Assembly: GCA_019914945.1 (NCBI GenBank)
Contig: CM034104.1
Coordinates: 2,296,501 to 2,360,500, forward strand
Length of the DNA stretch: 64,000 nt
Direction of reading: 5' to 3'
Origin: Typha latifolia
Taxonomy: Eukaryota; Streptophyta; Magnoliopsida; Poales; Typhaceae
Positions 1-12,659 of this stretch are shown piece by piece. Both the position numbers and the translations under genes were made by a program. How positions within the stretch are numbered: position 1 is the first letter of the stretch; every line of letters starts with the position of its first letter. The notes beneath the pieces were generated by a model. The model did no database searches and was not told where the DNA came from. It worked only from the letters and a program-made list of their open reading frames with translations.

Positions 1-798
1 TACAATAGTCGAGTGCTAATTTAGGCTGAGGTTAGGATAATTCATATTGCACGTAAGGAAGCCATTAAGTTTATTGTTGTATATTGGAGATCTATGACAG
101 ACTTATAGTTAATTTAGTTGCATAATGAACCATATTGGCACAACATATGCTCCCTATATGATACCTCCGTTGAGTTTTTAAAATGTTAGGTGGATGCCTA
201 GATGGTGCAGAAATCACATTTTCACTGTTTTTAAAATAAAATATTGGTCATGATCCATTATTTACCCTGAAACTGGCCCTTGGTTGATGTTCAGTAGTTC
301 TTACTATTGTGATTATTTCCCATCTTTACCTAGTGCCCTGTCTGGTGAGAAAGCTGGGGGTAGGGATTGTTCTTAATAGGAAAAATGATAAACGGTGAGG
401 TGACATGTAAAAGTTGGTATCAGCGAAAGCTTGTGAGGGTAGTTGTTTTGTGGAGCACATAATCATTGATACAGCAAATTATCTTGTTCCATTGTTAATA
501 GTAATATAGATGAATGCTGGTTTTCCAACTATGCTGTCATGGTCACAATGTGATAGTTTGAGCTGACATCACTTATTTTATTTCTGTTGATGACTTTATA
601 ATTTATTGATGAGTTTGATATAGCTTCTTGTTACATTATTAATGCATACGAATGCTGGTTTACTGAATATGCGGTTTTGGACAAGTTTGATATATTTTGA
701 GCTGCTATCCTTTCTTTTCTTTTTATTATTATTATTTTTATATTTATTATTATTAGTATTTATTATGTACAATGTTTATACTTGCTCCTTTTATCCAG
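1..798 (+). other. Intron of SPT6-like gene (3' part)
   Basis: AT-rich sequence with no exon I can recognise, ending in a T-rich tract and a TTATCCAG acceptor at 798 directly before the SPT6-like SH2 exon. It is read as the 3' part of an intron whose upstream exon lies outside the window. Confidence 0.7.
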
Positions 799-3006
799 GT
801 TATGGATAGATATGTAGATCCATTAGTTGGCCACCTGAAAAGTATGCTTGCCTATCGCAAATTTAGGAAGGGGACGAAAGCAGAAAATGATGATTTGTTA
901 AGGGCAGAGAAGTCTGAGAACCCAATGAGAATTGTGTACTGTTTTGGCATCTCTCATGAACATCCTGGAACTTTCGTTTTGTCCTATATTAGGAGCTCAA
1001 ATCCTCATCATGAGTATATTGGGTTATATCCAAAAGGATTTAGGTTTCGGAAAAAGGATTTTGAAGACATCGACCGCCTCGTATCTTATTTTCAGAGAAA
1101 CATTGACAAACCACCTCCAGATGCTGGCCCATCACTTCGAACAGTTGCAGCTATGGTACCAATGAAAAGCCCGTCAGCTTGGAATTCCTCCGGAGGGGGA
1201 TCTATTGGCAGTGGTTCAGCAGGTAGCAATGATGGGTGGAGGGGTCAAACACGTTTGGACAGGGATAGATCTTCTACTCCAGGTTCAAGAGCAGGTTAGT
1301 AAGCACAGACAGTCTCTATACCATATTGGCTGTTATTTGTAAATTTGAATTTTACTAGAAGAGCATGTGGCCTTGTTCTTTTGTTGATTTCATATGTGAT
1401 GTCTAGTTGATACATTTTCCCAATTTTGTGTCTTGCTTAAATTACTTTGGTTTTGTTACTGATATTATTTTAAATCTGCTCCTATGATTTGCCTTGTTAT
1501 ATGTGATTGAGATGTACATTTTGATAAAATTTCGAAGGTTTCATAGTCTCTATTTTGGGTTGTGGGCTCTTCGGTACAGCTTGATTGGAAATATCTATTT
1601 ATCTACTTATGTCACTTTCCCCACCTTTTAGATGCTTGTTAATTTTGAGGATTCCGAAAGGTTCTGGTGCAGAAACTACATGACTCCACTTTCAACAAGT
1701 GTTTTGGTGCCTCCAAATGAACTTTCCCCATATAGTTGCATCACATGAGCATCATTACAGCTCTTGAATTTAAACAATAAAGGATCAGTGTTTAGAGCCT
1801 CTCAACATAATGTTGTCTTATGGGAAGACACTCTCAGGGTGCCATTTTACCAAATAGTCCTGTACAGTTAATAAAGTGGCTATCTTACTATTTAATGTTT
1901 GGAACTTCTGAAAGAATATCTTCAATGCCTCTGTTAGATCTTTTCTAGTGGGGTAGGAGACATGGATCCATCTTGCAAATTGGGCAACATTCCCAATTGT
2001 TTAAGCTATTAGGGGTTAAAAAAAAATATTTGTTAAGGGATGGTGAACTGGAAATGTGGTTCCAGATGCAAAATTTATCCATCAGTAAAATACCAACTGG
2101 TCAAGTACTTTAGGATAATCATGTTTAATTTGCCAACATCAATTCGAAGTCAGGCTTTATCAAATTGGGTACCAGATCAGTATAATTTGGGGATAATTAC
2201 TACTGCATTTTCATTTTTGATGTTAATGTTGAGCAACATAGGCAGAAGGTCAGGAAATCTAATGCCTACCTCTATTCAACCTGCTATCTCCTGCTGGTAA
2301 ATGGGGTTACAATCCTTTTTCCATAGCTGCTGAGAAATTTTCAGATTTCTGTTTGATGCATCACTTCTTGTTTATGGACAGTTGTATCACATGAATAATT
2401 TTAACTTATGCAGGTGGGCGATTTGAGTCGAGGAATGGTAGTGGTGGCCGAGATGGCCATCCAAGTGGACTTCCTCGGCCTGGTCGTGGGCGTGGTAGGG
2501 GAAGAGGAAATAATTTTGGCAATGATGCCCCAGATGCTGATTTTGGTTCAGCAAAATGGGGCTCAAAGGAGGATGATGATGGTTTAGGTAGCTTTCCTGG
2601 AGCAAAAGTTCATAACTCCCCTGGGAGGGAAAGATTTCCTGGTGGTTGGGGTGGTGGGAACAGTGGTCATGATGGTGGTTCTTGGGGAAGTAGTGGTGGT
2701 GGAAGAAATGAAGGAAGTGGCAATGGAACATGGGGTGGGTCTGGAGGTAACGGAGGTTGGAGTGATGGTGGTGGTGGGAGTAGCAGTGGTGGATTGGTGA
2801 GTAGAGGCAACAATGGTAGTTGGGGAGGTGGTGGAACAGGCAGTGGAAATGGAGGTGATGATGCTGGGTGGGGTGGCGGGGATGCATCTGCTAATGCTGC
2901 AGGTGGTCCAAGTGCCGGATTCAGTAGTGGTGATTCAGGATGGGGCGATTCGAGGAGATCGACCACCCCTCAAGCATCTGCCAGAAGTGGTGGCGGAGGT
3001 TGGTGA
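799..3006 (+). CDS. SPT6L: Transcription elongation factor SPT6-like, C-terminal part (partial)
   Basis: Two terminal exons, 799-1294 and 2414-3006, joined in frame at a Gly codon (GCAG/GTTAGT donor, TTATGCAG acceptor), giving the last 362 residues. The first exon carries the C-terminal part of the SPT6 tandem SH2 module (RKFRKGTKAE, ENPMRIVY, SHEHPGTF, HHEYIGLYPKGFRFRKKDF), which in SPT6 binds the phosphorylated RNA polymerase II linker during elongation in the nucleus. The second exon is a Gly/Ser-rich low-complexity tail with about ten Trp residues, nearly all next to Gly (KWGS, GGWGGG, SWGS, TWGGS, SWGGGG, GWGGG, GWGD, final GGW). That is the WG/GW 'AGO-hook' composition known for plant SPT6-like proteins. 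The N-terminal and catalytic-core homology regions lie upstream of the window. The stop is TGA at 3004-3006. Confidence 0.93.
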
Positions 3007-4403
3007 GACCTGCTCTTTTTGCTGCTTGGAAGTAAAGTTGTGCTGTTTGCCATCTTGATCCTTGGCATTTTAATTTTATAACTGGGCAAATGCATTTTGT
3101 TTCTCATTCCCCTTCTCAAATGTAGACTTGTAATGGTCCTCTAATTCCTGGGATGTATGGACAAGGAGGCATGTACAGCTACAATATATTTTTATTTGTA
3201 GTAAGTTTTAATTCTATTTTCAGGGGAAAATATATATCTTGTTTTTGTTCTTGCTCTCTTCTGGTTTGTTGTACCAAGAATTTATACATGTTTCAAGGTT
3301 GAGAGTGCTGAGGTGAACTGTTTGTAGGTTGTTGAAGAACAACTTCCGTAGACATGGATGTCAGTCTTAAAAGCTGCAATTTGTATAGATGGTTATAAAC
3401 GAACTTATTTATTTAAAAGAAGTGTTTCGTCAGGGGATAAATTTTGTAATCGAATTTGATGGCGATGTTAAGCGAGTTATTGACCAAATTAGCCGGTTAA
3501 TTTTTTTTTTACTGAAATAATTATCCCTTAAATTTATTACTAAATAGAGTTTAATTTATTGTAGTCCTAATAAAATTGATAACTGTTATTTTCTTAAATA
3601 AAAATGCTGATTAGTTTAATATTTTTGTTTAGTTTTGAACTGATCGGGAGTTTTATGTATGTAAATTTTTTGAACTTAGTCTTGACAAAAATAACTTAAA
3701 ATAAAAATGTTGATCAATTCAGCTTTTTTTTTATTAGTATTATAGTGAATTAGACACTATTTAATAATAAATTTAAATGACAGTCTATTTCGATTAAAAA
3801 AAAAATATAAAATAGGTCTGGTTTGGTAAAAAGTCTTAAGCTACCAAACAAGTTTCACCTCGTCTACTTACAGCAAGCAATTGTTTTGTTTTCGTAGTTT
3901 CCTTTGTGAGAATATATAATTTACCCGGTTGTAGTTAGGCTAAATTCTAAATTATTTTCTTCGATTTTCATTTGTGCCATTTAACCTTTTGTAATGTTGC
4001 TGTGTACAATTTTTTTAAAGAATAAATGAGCGAGAGTTTTTTGGGAACATTTAAACGCTCGAATCTTTCTTTACCAATAACTACAACAACAAACAAGAAA
4101 GATAAAACAAATAACATAAAACTAGCTGCATCACAAGTCCTTCCAGCTTCTTTATGTGCAAACACTTTAGCAGTTGAAGAAACTAATATATCACACAGTT
4201 TACAACTTTTGAGGCATAAAAGAAACCAGTTGCAGCAGAAGACAGCCATGCAAATGGAAAACTGTCTCAAGAAGATAACACTTTTTGATGATCATCAAAC
4301 ATAGGAAGCCTAGATAAAACAGTAAAACTAGTTTCACACCACCGACAAACAGTAAAGTTCAGCAGATGAAGAAAGAGCCAAATAACTAGCTAAAGAGAGG
4401 ATC
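3007..4403. other. Convergent intergenic space: SPT6L 3'UTR and RING gene 3'UTR
   Basis: SPT6-like 3'UTR probably runs to about 3.3-3.45 kb, followed by T/A-rich DNA with oligo-T tracts (3498-3509, 3725-3732). The last few hundred bases are probably the 3'UTR of the minus-strand RING gene. Open frames here (for example 4026-4304 +) have no recognisable protein content. Confidence 0.5.
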
Positions 4404-5405
4404 TTAATAGTCAAAGGGCCACCCAGAATAGCTCATCTGGTTGATATCTTCATGAGTAGCACTGGAACTGCTTCGTCCCGACTCGTTATGGTGCGAATTG
4501 GGAGTGGAGTACGAATTTTGACTGGAATAAGAATTGGGACCCGAGTATGAATTGGAACTGGAGTTAGATGAGCGAAAAGGCCAGAGAAAGGATAATGGAT
4601 TTCTCCTTATTTGACCTTCTCTCCTAATAGTGTCATCTGAAGTGTCTCTCCCACTGCCATTTGAACTTTGACGACCTGATCGGTTACGAATGGTAACATC
4701 AGAGCCCTGTGATGGTAACTGTTGACGACAAACTGGGCACGTATTGTGCTGGGCTAACCAAGGAACAATGCAATCAGAGTGATACAAATGCTTACATGGC
4801 AGTTCCCGTGCTTCAGCTCCCAACTCAAACTTGTCTTTACAAACAGGACAGTGAGCATCACCACGAAGGTGCCTGTGGTTTATCTTCACTGTGGGCAAAG
4901 CATCAATAACCGACCGCGAAGCAGGTGGAGGGCCATGCCTTTCATTCCGTGAAAGCTGCTCAAGAAGGGCATCCAATCCTGAACTGACAAAGTACTCAGC
5001 TAGGTTGGCACGCCTATCGCCAACTCCAGAGCCCCCATTTAGGAGAACCTCAAGACCTACATTCTCAGACATCGAAACAGGAAGATTACCACCAAAAAAC
5101 AGTAAAGGTCCCATGCCAGATCCCATCCCTTGGTCCATGTATCTGCCAGTTCTACTACGAACGTCGTGGCTCCTTCCTGCCATCCCTTGATTCATCAAAG
5201 TAGACAGTGCTTCAATAATTCTAAACCTGGGATCCTCATCTTCAACAGAGTCCACACCGAATGAATCAAAAGAGTCCACGATGCTCCCTATCTCATTCAG
5301 CTCCTGCACAAAGCCTTCGCCACAACTGGGGCAGGTCGTGTTGTGCCCATGAGGCTGAACTGCTTGCCTGCATACGTAGCACCAATGGGTGTTTCTGCTT
5401 GACAT
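4404..5405 (-). CDS. RING-H2 E3 ubiquitin ligase with N-terminal zinc-ribbon
   Basis: Single coding exon of 333 aa starting at ATG 5405-5403 (MSSRNTHWCYVC). The open frame extends upstream, but only through non-ATG codons. The N-terminus has a CxxC pair of zinc-ribbons (C9/C12 and C25/C28) of the kind preceding the RING in plant RING1/RDUF-type ligases. The RING-H2 finger is complete: C186, C189, C204, H206, H209, C212, C223, C226. Between them lies a less conserved segment with an EYF..GLDALLEQL motif, usual for this family. The C-terminal 60 residues are Ser/Asn/Tyr-rich with repeated NSYS. The expected role is transfer of ubiquitin from an E2 to a substrate, probably cytosolic; the substrate is not predictable. 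The gene has a leader intron (5536-6966). No membrane segment or signal peptide is seen. Confidence 0.9.
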   Translation of the reverse strand: MSSRNTHWCYVCRQAVQPHGHNTTCPSCGEGFVQELNEIGSIVDSFDSFGVDSVEDEDPRFRIIEALSTLMNQGMAGRSHDVRSRTGRYMDQGMGSGMGPLLFFGGNLPVSMSENVGLEVLLNGGSGVGDRRANLAEYFVSSGLDALLEQLSRNERHGPPPASRSVIDALPTVKINHRHLRGDAHCPVCKDKFELGAEARELPCKHLYHSDCIVPWLAQHNTCPVCRQQLPSQGSDVTIRNRSGRQSSNGSGRDTSDDTIRREGQIRRNPLSFLWPFRSSNSSSNSYSGPNSYSSQNSYSTPNSHHNESGRSSSSATHEDINQMSYSGWPFDY

Positions 5406-5535
5406 CTTCCTCCTCTCAGTATCAATATTCCAGATAACCAAGCCAAAAGAATATCTTAACAGTTAAAACAAGAAATAGCTCCAATGGTAGCCTGAATAAG
5501 TCTGGAACTCCTCTGCTCCTTCCAATATGCTAGTT

Positions 5536-6966
5536 CTGTACAACAAAAATGATAACTAAAAATCAAACTATACGTCATCAAAAAGATATTACAAACCAGC
5601 TTATTAGGCAAGATGAAACCATAAATGTTGATCGGTAAATCCCACAAATAGTGGTGCACGAATTTAGCTTAAGGACCAGTTTCCATATTATTGAAGCAAA
5701 CAGACATTGATACTCTGACAAGATGTAGGGAAAGAAAAAGTTCAAACAAATGAAATGTTAATCCATGTAATCACATTGAAAAGATAAGAACAATTAAGTT
5801 TGATCCAAAGGAGAGATATAACACTGTGCCACATGTCATGAAAAAAGGGGGATGTTATGTTATGATGGGAAGCTTTGCAATTATAGACACCATCTTTAGT
5901 AACCAGAGAAAGATAATTATGAATCCAAAATCATCTATAAAAATCTACTGACCTAAGAAATCGTCATACATAAGCATTGCCAACAATAAATTAGCAACAA
6001 AGTATTGAATTCATAAGATGCCACATTTTTTGTCCAAGAACTTCAGATCTTAGTTCTACCTATAAGAAGGCAAGCTTAGTAAATTAACTTGTAGATTATC
6101 TTCTTTCTACCCCCTCAAAGTTGGTACCCACTCTGTCCACCTCTCCGTCCTCTCCTTCCCTAGCTGCGGAGGTTGACACAACTACCATTCCATCTGGCAT
6201 GTGTCATACTAGCAAGATGCCATCATAGCGGTGGACCTTTGTATAAAAAACATTGCCCCTCCTCACTTGGAAGGCAAACTTAGTATATTAACTTGTAGAT
6301 TATCTCATTCTTCTTCCCCCCCCTCCACAGTTGGTAACCCTCTCCACCTCTTTGTCCTATCCTTTCCTCGCTGCCATATTGATACAACTGCATGCCGTCT
6401 GGCTCGTGTTGTGATGGCAAAATGACATAACACTGGCATACCTTAATATCAGAAACATTGACATTCATCATTTAAACATCTTCTGGAATTAATACTACTG
6501 AACACAAATTGCCGCCACCTTCACTTGGAAAAGACCCAATTTTTTCAATTGACATCATCACCCTGGCTTCTTCATAATCAAGTAACTATTTCAAAAATAT
6601 GGTGGCACAATTACCTTCCATTTCCAGCTCTTACAAGACAGCAGGAGAAAATCAAAATAAGAACAAAATAATTTTGGCATCTAAGCTATAACAATTTTCA
6701 ACTCCATCAATTTCATAACTCTCCCACACAATACAGATAACATGTCCTACCGTTATCACTAAAAATAATGAGAAAATTTAAAAAAAATTAACACATGAAT
6801 ATAGAATATACCACAACAGCGAATCTAATATACCAAACCGTACAAGAGAACGAACACTGACAACTCCCACTTTAATAAAGTTGCGGAAAATGATATGCAT
6901 CTATGTAACAAGAACCCATCTATCAAACTTTCCAAAGATCACCATCAAACTGCGGGATTTATACCT
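5536..6966 (-). other. 5'UTR intron of the RING-H2 gene
   Basis: On the minus strand a donor (CTTGAG/GTATAAATC, exon end near 6967) and a strong acceptor (TTTTTGTTGTACAG, exon start 5535) bracket 1.43 kb without coding content. The ATG lies about 130 bases downstream of the acceptor, so this is a leader intron. Splice sites were read by eye. Confidence 0.6.
6067..6470. repeat. Imperfect tandem duplication, about 204-bp period
   Basis: The block beginning CTTAGTAAATTAACTTGTAG (6075) recurs at 6279 with substitutions, followed in both copies by a pyrimidine-rich stretch, GTTGGTA-CCC, a CACCTCT..GTCCT segment and a TGGCA region. The offset is 204 bp. It lies inside the leader intron of the RING gene. 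Confidence 0.75.
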
Positions 6967-7090
6967 CAAGATCGAGAAGAAGGAAAGAAAAGGCTTCCCA
7001 GAGAAGACCCAAATCCCACCTCGATTGATATCTGAGAGAGGAGAGACGAGATGAGATCGTGGCCAGATTGGTGGGGACTTGGGGGAGAGC

Positions 7091-7100
7091 GGATATAAAG
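7091..7100 (-). promoter_or_regulatory. Putative TATA box of the RING-H2 gene
   Basis: Minus strand CTTTATATCC in a CT-rich context, about 130 bases upstream of the leader-intron donor. Transcription would start near 7065. Assigned from motif and position only. Confidence 0.4.
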
Positions 7101-8397
7101 AGGGGGGAGAACCAAATTAACGGGGAATGAGATATAGGAGAGAGGAATAGAATTCTCTGGAATCCGTAATAAAAGAAAAAGATGTGCTTTTTGTTTGACA
7201 CTACACTTGATACTCGCTCATTACTAAGTAGCAGTGTAAATTGCAGTCGAGCCGAGCTCTCCTAAAGCTTTGGCTTGAAATTGATATAACTATAAATTAT
7301 TTTCTTTCATTAAAATAAAAAAAAAAAAAAAAAAACGATGCAAACTCTGAGCCGATCTCAGCTTGTTTAAAAACAACTCGAATCACTTTTTTTCCCTATT
7401 TTAATTGCATTTTCACCCATAAACTATTATGACCAGCTATCATCTCGCAGTGATTGAAAAATAAAAACACATTAGTTTGCTCTTAAATTATATGCCTAAG
7501 AGTGGAAAGTGTTGGAGCTTGGCTTGAGTCTAGGCTGGAGTGGATTGAACTTTTTTGACTGTCTCATCTCAAGGATTCACGGCGGACCATAAGACGAGTA
7601 GGTACAACAATAAAAGAAAAGGACAAGAGAAAAAATAAATGAATTTTTTTTGGGGAAAAAGGACAAAACACCACCACGTAGCCCATTTCCTCAACTTTGT
7701 AATCCTTAATTAACTCCTATTTTATACGTTACTCTCTTACTGAGGTCTCGAGATGCCTTTACTGATTGCTATCTGCCAATATCTAGCAGTTTGTAAGAGG
7801 AAGAGCCAAGTTTGCTGAGGTCAAAAGGATAATGCTAACTAGTAATTTTGAGGATAGGATGAAAGGATTAAACTTTTGCAAATGGCAACTTCTTTTCTTT
7901 TCTTTTTTTTTCACCAATTTATAGAGTTTTTTAAAATTTTTTTTTATCAAAACTAGAACTCCGTATGAATTTAAATACGCCACCGCCACGTCAGCCGTGA
8001 ACTCATCGACGTGGCAGAATGGAACTCGCTGCTCTTTGTATGTTAAGATTACGTAAAGATTTTTTTGACATTCTCAACACGATCGAGTTTGATTGCGTAC
8101 TCTATTTATATATATTTTTAATTTGTGTTTATCAAGCCCAGATATCAATACATTATATGGAAAGACTTCCTCTGAATAAACTGGAACAGCTAATGCTATC
8201 CTATTGCCTTTTTTTATGAATTAGTAGTTCATATTTGCGTTAAACTTGAGAGATGGGATAAGAAATATCAGTGAACTAATATTTTGCCTATGATATCCAT
8301 GAACATATCAATCTTACTTACATATAAAGAATAAGCAATATGCATTAAAAGGTAAATCTACAATGGCTGAGAAAGGATGGATATTAAACAGGCTGAT
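7101..8397. other. Intergenic DNA with low-complexity and repeat debris
   Basis: Contains a poly-A run (7315-7335) and stretches at 7235-7380 and 7500-7550 with GAGCCGAGCT / GGCTTGAAATTGAT vocabulary. Similar wording occurs in the repeat at 30.8-32.0 kb, so these may be remnants of the same dispersed family. No gene seen; short open frames have no recognisable content. Confidence 0.45.
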
Positions 8398-10564
8398 CTA
8401 TCTGGAAACCAGTCGCCAACTTGATATATGGGACTTCACAAGAGAGCTCATCTGATTCCATAAAGAAAATTTTGATCCAAACACTCGTACTAGAACCGAC
8501 TTAAGTGATCCTTCTCTGACATATTCCAATTCTCGAGATACACCGTGTTGAACATATTCAGGTTCGTCAAGAAAAGGCAGCGCGTGTGCACCCTGGGACT
8601 CGAGGTTCTTAATCCACCCACGCAGCAAGAAGTTCACAACCTGAGAAAAGAGAATCACTCTCCAATTTCCATTTGTTTTTATTGTGATTAAAGAAATATC
8701 TAGAGTAATAGATATAACTGTTTAGGTACATCAAAGATAATTCATATCAGGAAAGATAATTTATCAAACGATCGTGTGGTTTAGTTGTGAACTGATTGGT
8801 GGAACCAAGCATAGACAGCAAAGGTTCTTTCTCAGCAACAAGAAGCAAACGAAATGCACTAACAACACAAACTTTAATAAAGCTCACTGATAAGTGCTGT
8901 AAATAATATAAAGATGAAGCTTATATGAACTACCAAAATTTCTCAATTTACATGCCTAAGGCGGAAATGGCATACCTCAGGAACTTCATCATGGGGGCAG
9001 TGACCTGCCGGGCTTATCTCATAATATGGTGCCTCCGGCAACTGCTGTTTCACTTTAAGACCCCAAATAGGTCTAACCCATGGATCTTCTCTTCCATACA
9101 CGAGACATATGGGAACGCCTTGAATTTGGCACCTATAACCAATAAACCAGAAGAAATAATTAGAAGATAGCAACATTCTTCATGAGAAAAAGGACAACAA
9201 TTATGAGCCGTGAGAAATGCTTCCGCAGTACCTAGAACATGCCTCTCGGAAAGACAATTGCCCCTTGGGAGCAAACATAATGGAGGCAAATGATGCAGCT
9301 GCTGCAGGGTGTTCTGTTATTTCAATAATGCGAGAGAACACTTTGTCAACCTTTGTTGAATGATCAGCATACACTTGCTTTAGTACTTCTTGTATGCTTC
9401 TGGGGTCACTTATCTTCTGCCATCTGCATCATATAAAAGACTATTTATTTACATTGTGATTTCAACATTGTGATGAGTGGATATTTAAATATTATAGAAT
9501 TTATTTTGAAGGAGTTAGACTACTAGGGCTCATCAACATCTCAAAGATTAGCCAGGAGATCACAAGAACATAATCAAACTATTGAATCTACCAAAACTCT
9601 AATCAAAGTAGACCTGAGGTGTGCCGGAAAAACACATATTGTGGCAAAAAATCCTGCAAATTGGCAGTTGATAGCTGTATCTTGAATAATCAAGTCGGAG
9701 TTGAATGACTTTATAACAAAGAGTTAATAGTATCCATTAATTAAAAGAAGAAAGTCTCCCGGCAAGACCATCTCATTTACACACAGCAAAAGATATTCTG
9801 ACCTTGATCTTAAATGGAAAAGAAATTATTCATGAAAAAAATGAAAGCCAAATAATTCAATTTTTTGGATACATTAGAATAGTGCTGTCAATATTAACTC
9901 AATGATTTTTAAGCTATTAGAAGTACTCACACAAATTCGGTGAGCTTCCTGACGCTTGATGGTAAAGGAAATGTCCCCGCCCAAGGAAAAATTTTGTACA
10001 GCCTAGGTGATCGGATAGGGTTCGGGAGGAATCCCCAAAATGGTGTTGCATTAAGCAGTGTAACTCCCTTTACAAGCTGAGGATTGCATGCTGCAAAGTA
10101 CATGGCAACAAAACCTCCAAGAGAGTTACCCACGATATAAGTCGGTTCACCTATAACCTGCAAAAATATTTTTCACTTTTCAGATAAGGAAAGACATGCA
10201 AGTATGTAAAAGATTTACTTGGATGCAGTTAAAAACAGTAACACCAAAAAGTTGGCTGGTTAACTAGCTTTATGGAAATTTTTAAGTTAATAAATGACAA
10301 TACGAGTAACTAACCAAAGAGCTACTATTTCCTGGTTGAGAAATTGCCTTTGTAGAACATGAGAGATCATAGACAGGAACAATAAAGCATGCCACAAATG
10401 CATTCAGCTGGTGGCTGGTTAACTTGAAATATTAATCTGTTAAAAAATTACATATAAACTTGTTTTGGCGACCTACTCTCTATAATAAAAACATCTCTGA
10501 CAGTAAGAATTTAACATTATCTTAATATTTTCCACAAAATTAGTATATCAAAACACTGTTCTGC

Positions 10565-10600
<36 letters not shown>

Positions 10601-12325
10601 GCGACTAACCGATGGTAAGTAAAGTAATCCACCTTCTTGGTTGTCGTATGTCTTAAGATGTGCCAAGAAAAGCTATCATGTCTAAAATAAATCCTTCCAT
10701 CACAAACTATCCTGTTCCTCCTAAACACCTTCCATGCCTAGTAGAGGAACTATGGTAAGTTGTTCTTCAGTTAAAACTAAGCTTCAAAACCATGATACAT
10801 AAATTTCAAAATGCTCTCTTGCCTAATTTTGCTCCAATCAGTATCGCAGCGCTACTTCTAGGTGGTTGATAAATAACATCTACTTGACGGCTCTAATGAA
10901 TACTTCAATTCTTTCAGGAGTCCAACTTAATTCCTGCACTAGTTGACCTGTACTGTTGATAAAATCTTTGGACATGGATCCAAGAAAATTATTCTAGACT
11001 ACTTGTACTTTTTTGTTACTCTAAATCAACAATAGTATTACAAACTTCTAAAAGAGTCAACTAAGAATGTGTTATGAAACTATGTTGTAAATAATGTCTC
11101 CTGTGAGGCTGAAAATATTAATAGAACATTGCCATTAAAATAAAAAACATATAGAATATTGACTTCAATAGTGTTTCAAAAGTTGAGACTACTCATTCAA
11201 CAATAAAAGTAGGAGATGTGTCCTAAATTGTTCCAAATTTTCACATACATAATTTGGTGGCCATAAACTTGTTAGCAGCTCAAAAACTGTCCAAAATCTG
11301 GAACTAATCATTCACCTTTTAAAAGTAGGAGATGGGTCCTAAATTACTCCAGAACAATAGTTCATCACATACATAATCTGGCGTCACCAACTCATTCCTA
11401 AATTATTTGTAGTATAGATAACCAACAAGAAAGTTAAAAGATGCATCTAAGAATATGACAGCACAGTAAAACCTGGTATTGTGATGTTCATCATGAGTAC
11501 ATAAGTAGAAAAGAGTGTTTTCGTACTAAATGTCTCATATCAGAGTCTAGTGTAATTGATAAAGTCGCCAAACTACCTATAGAAATTTGAGGAATATACC
11601 TGTTCTACGAAATGCTGTACTTGATCTCGCCATAAATCAACAGAGTAGACCAACTCTTCTGCCCAGGGCTGAGATTCCTCTCCGAAACCCCACAGAACTT
11701 CCCTCCCTTCACTATCGTCTCGCTTATTGGGAGCTGGGTCTTCATATGGCAAGGACATGCCCTGTCCCACGAAATCCAATGCCCACACCCTATAATCGCG
11801 ACCCAGATCCTTCAACTGCTTCTCGTAGTGGAAACTCCCAACTCCAAAACCAGGAAGAAAGAGCACAGCAGGCGCTTTACTGTTCTCTGTTCCAGATTTC
11901 TCGTAGTGCACCGACAACTTTGGCTTCCATTCCCAGAAAGCACTACTGATTGGAGAGCCATGGTTTTCATCAGACTCATTGGGCAAACCTGGGATTTTAA
12001 CTTTGGCTACTTCATCAACCTTCTTGGGGATATTTCCCAGACCCACAGCTCCATCGGTCACATAGTAACCATGATTGTCAACTGAGACTGCAGAACTGCT
12101 ACGATTTCCAAGACCTTGAAGTTGCCCTAATAATCTAAGCCCGTCTTTCTGATTGATTTGATCAGTTTTGGCGCTGACTTGCTGCAGGAACAGACGATTC
12201 CGGTTTGGTGCTCCCCCAACACATAAAACTCCACCTTTTCTAAGTGGATTGTGTTTCAAATGCTTCAAACTGGGAACTTGATGATGGCATGACACGGAAG
12301 AGTGGCCGCAGGAAACTAAATCCAT
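8398..12325 (-). CDS. PPH: Pheophytinase, chloroplastic (alpha/beta hydrolase)
   Basis: Five coding exons on the minus strand: 12325-11600, 10157-9931, 9423-9232, 9132-8976 and 8640-8398. All junctions are GT-AG and keep frame, giving 514 aa. The N-terminus is Ser/basic-rich and fits a plastid transit peptide. The alpha/beta-hydrolase core starts near residue 150 (LFLPGFGVGSFHYEKQL, LDFVGQGMSLP). The nucleophile elbow is GNSLGG with Ser254. Asp398 in YGREDPWVRP and His426 in SPAGHCPHDEVPE are the likely acid and base. This combination and the WAGTFPLP segment are characteristic of pheophytinase. The family removes phytol from pheophytin a in the stroma, giving pheophorbide a during leaf senescence. 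A leader intron precedes the ATG. Length is slightly above usual because of the N- and C-terminal tails. Confidence 0.93.
10564..10601. repeat. (TA)n(GA)n compound microsatellite
   Basis: About nine TA units followed by about nine GA units, inside the first coding intron of the pheophytinase gene. Confidence 0.9.
11205..11420. repeat. Diverged tandem duplication in PPH intron 1
   Basis: AAAAGTAGGAGATGTGTCC near 11206 recurs near 11322 as AAAAGTAGGAGATGGGTCC. Both are followed by TAAATT..TCCA.., CACATACATAAT.TGG and CAA/AACT-CATT-like sequence. The offset is about 116 bp. Confidence 0.6.
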
Positions 12326-12344
12326 CTACTCAAATCCGTTAGGT

Positions 12345-12527
12345 CTGCAGAAATCCCATAGCAGAAGGGTCAGCTTCACTGAATTGATTATTAATTTGAA
12401 GCAGAATAAGCTGACATCAAGAAAACTCTACCAGATGAACTGAATAGTTGAAAGCTAGCTTGGATTAAAATTAAACTATTTGAGAAAAAAGAATGGTTGA
12501 TTGGTTCGGTGGAAGTACCTATATTAC
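12345..12527 (-). other. 5'UTR intron of the pheophytinase gene
   Basis: Minus-strand donor CTGCCAG/GTAATATAG (exon end 12528) and acceptor GATTTCTGCAG (exon start 12344), 19 bases before the ATG at 12325. The intron is 183 bp. Confidence 0.6.
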
Positions 12528-12629
12528 CTGGCAGAGAACCATTCGCGAGCTAAGATTCTTCGAAGAAGAAACTCTTTCTCCGAAGAAAAATGAGGGAGAG
12601 ACTTGAGGGAGTATCCCCGAATCCCCGAT

Positions 12630-12637
12630 ATTATAAA
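12630..12637 (-). promoter_or_regulatory. Putative TATA box of pheophytinase gene
   Basis: Minus strand CTTTATAATATC, about 100 bases upstream of the leader-intron donor. Assigned by motif and position. Confidence 0.35.
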
Positions 12638-12659
12638 GAGAATTCTGTCACATGTAAAA

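Noticed and set aside
2387..2887. 166-aa His/Leu-rich frame on the minus strand
   Set aside because: It is the antisense shadow of the Gly/Trp-rich SPT6-like exon; composition follows from the G-rich codons of the true frame.
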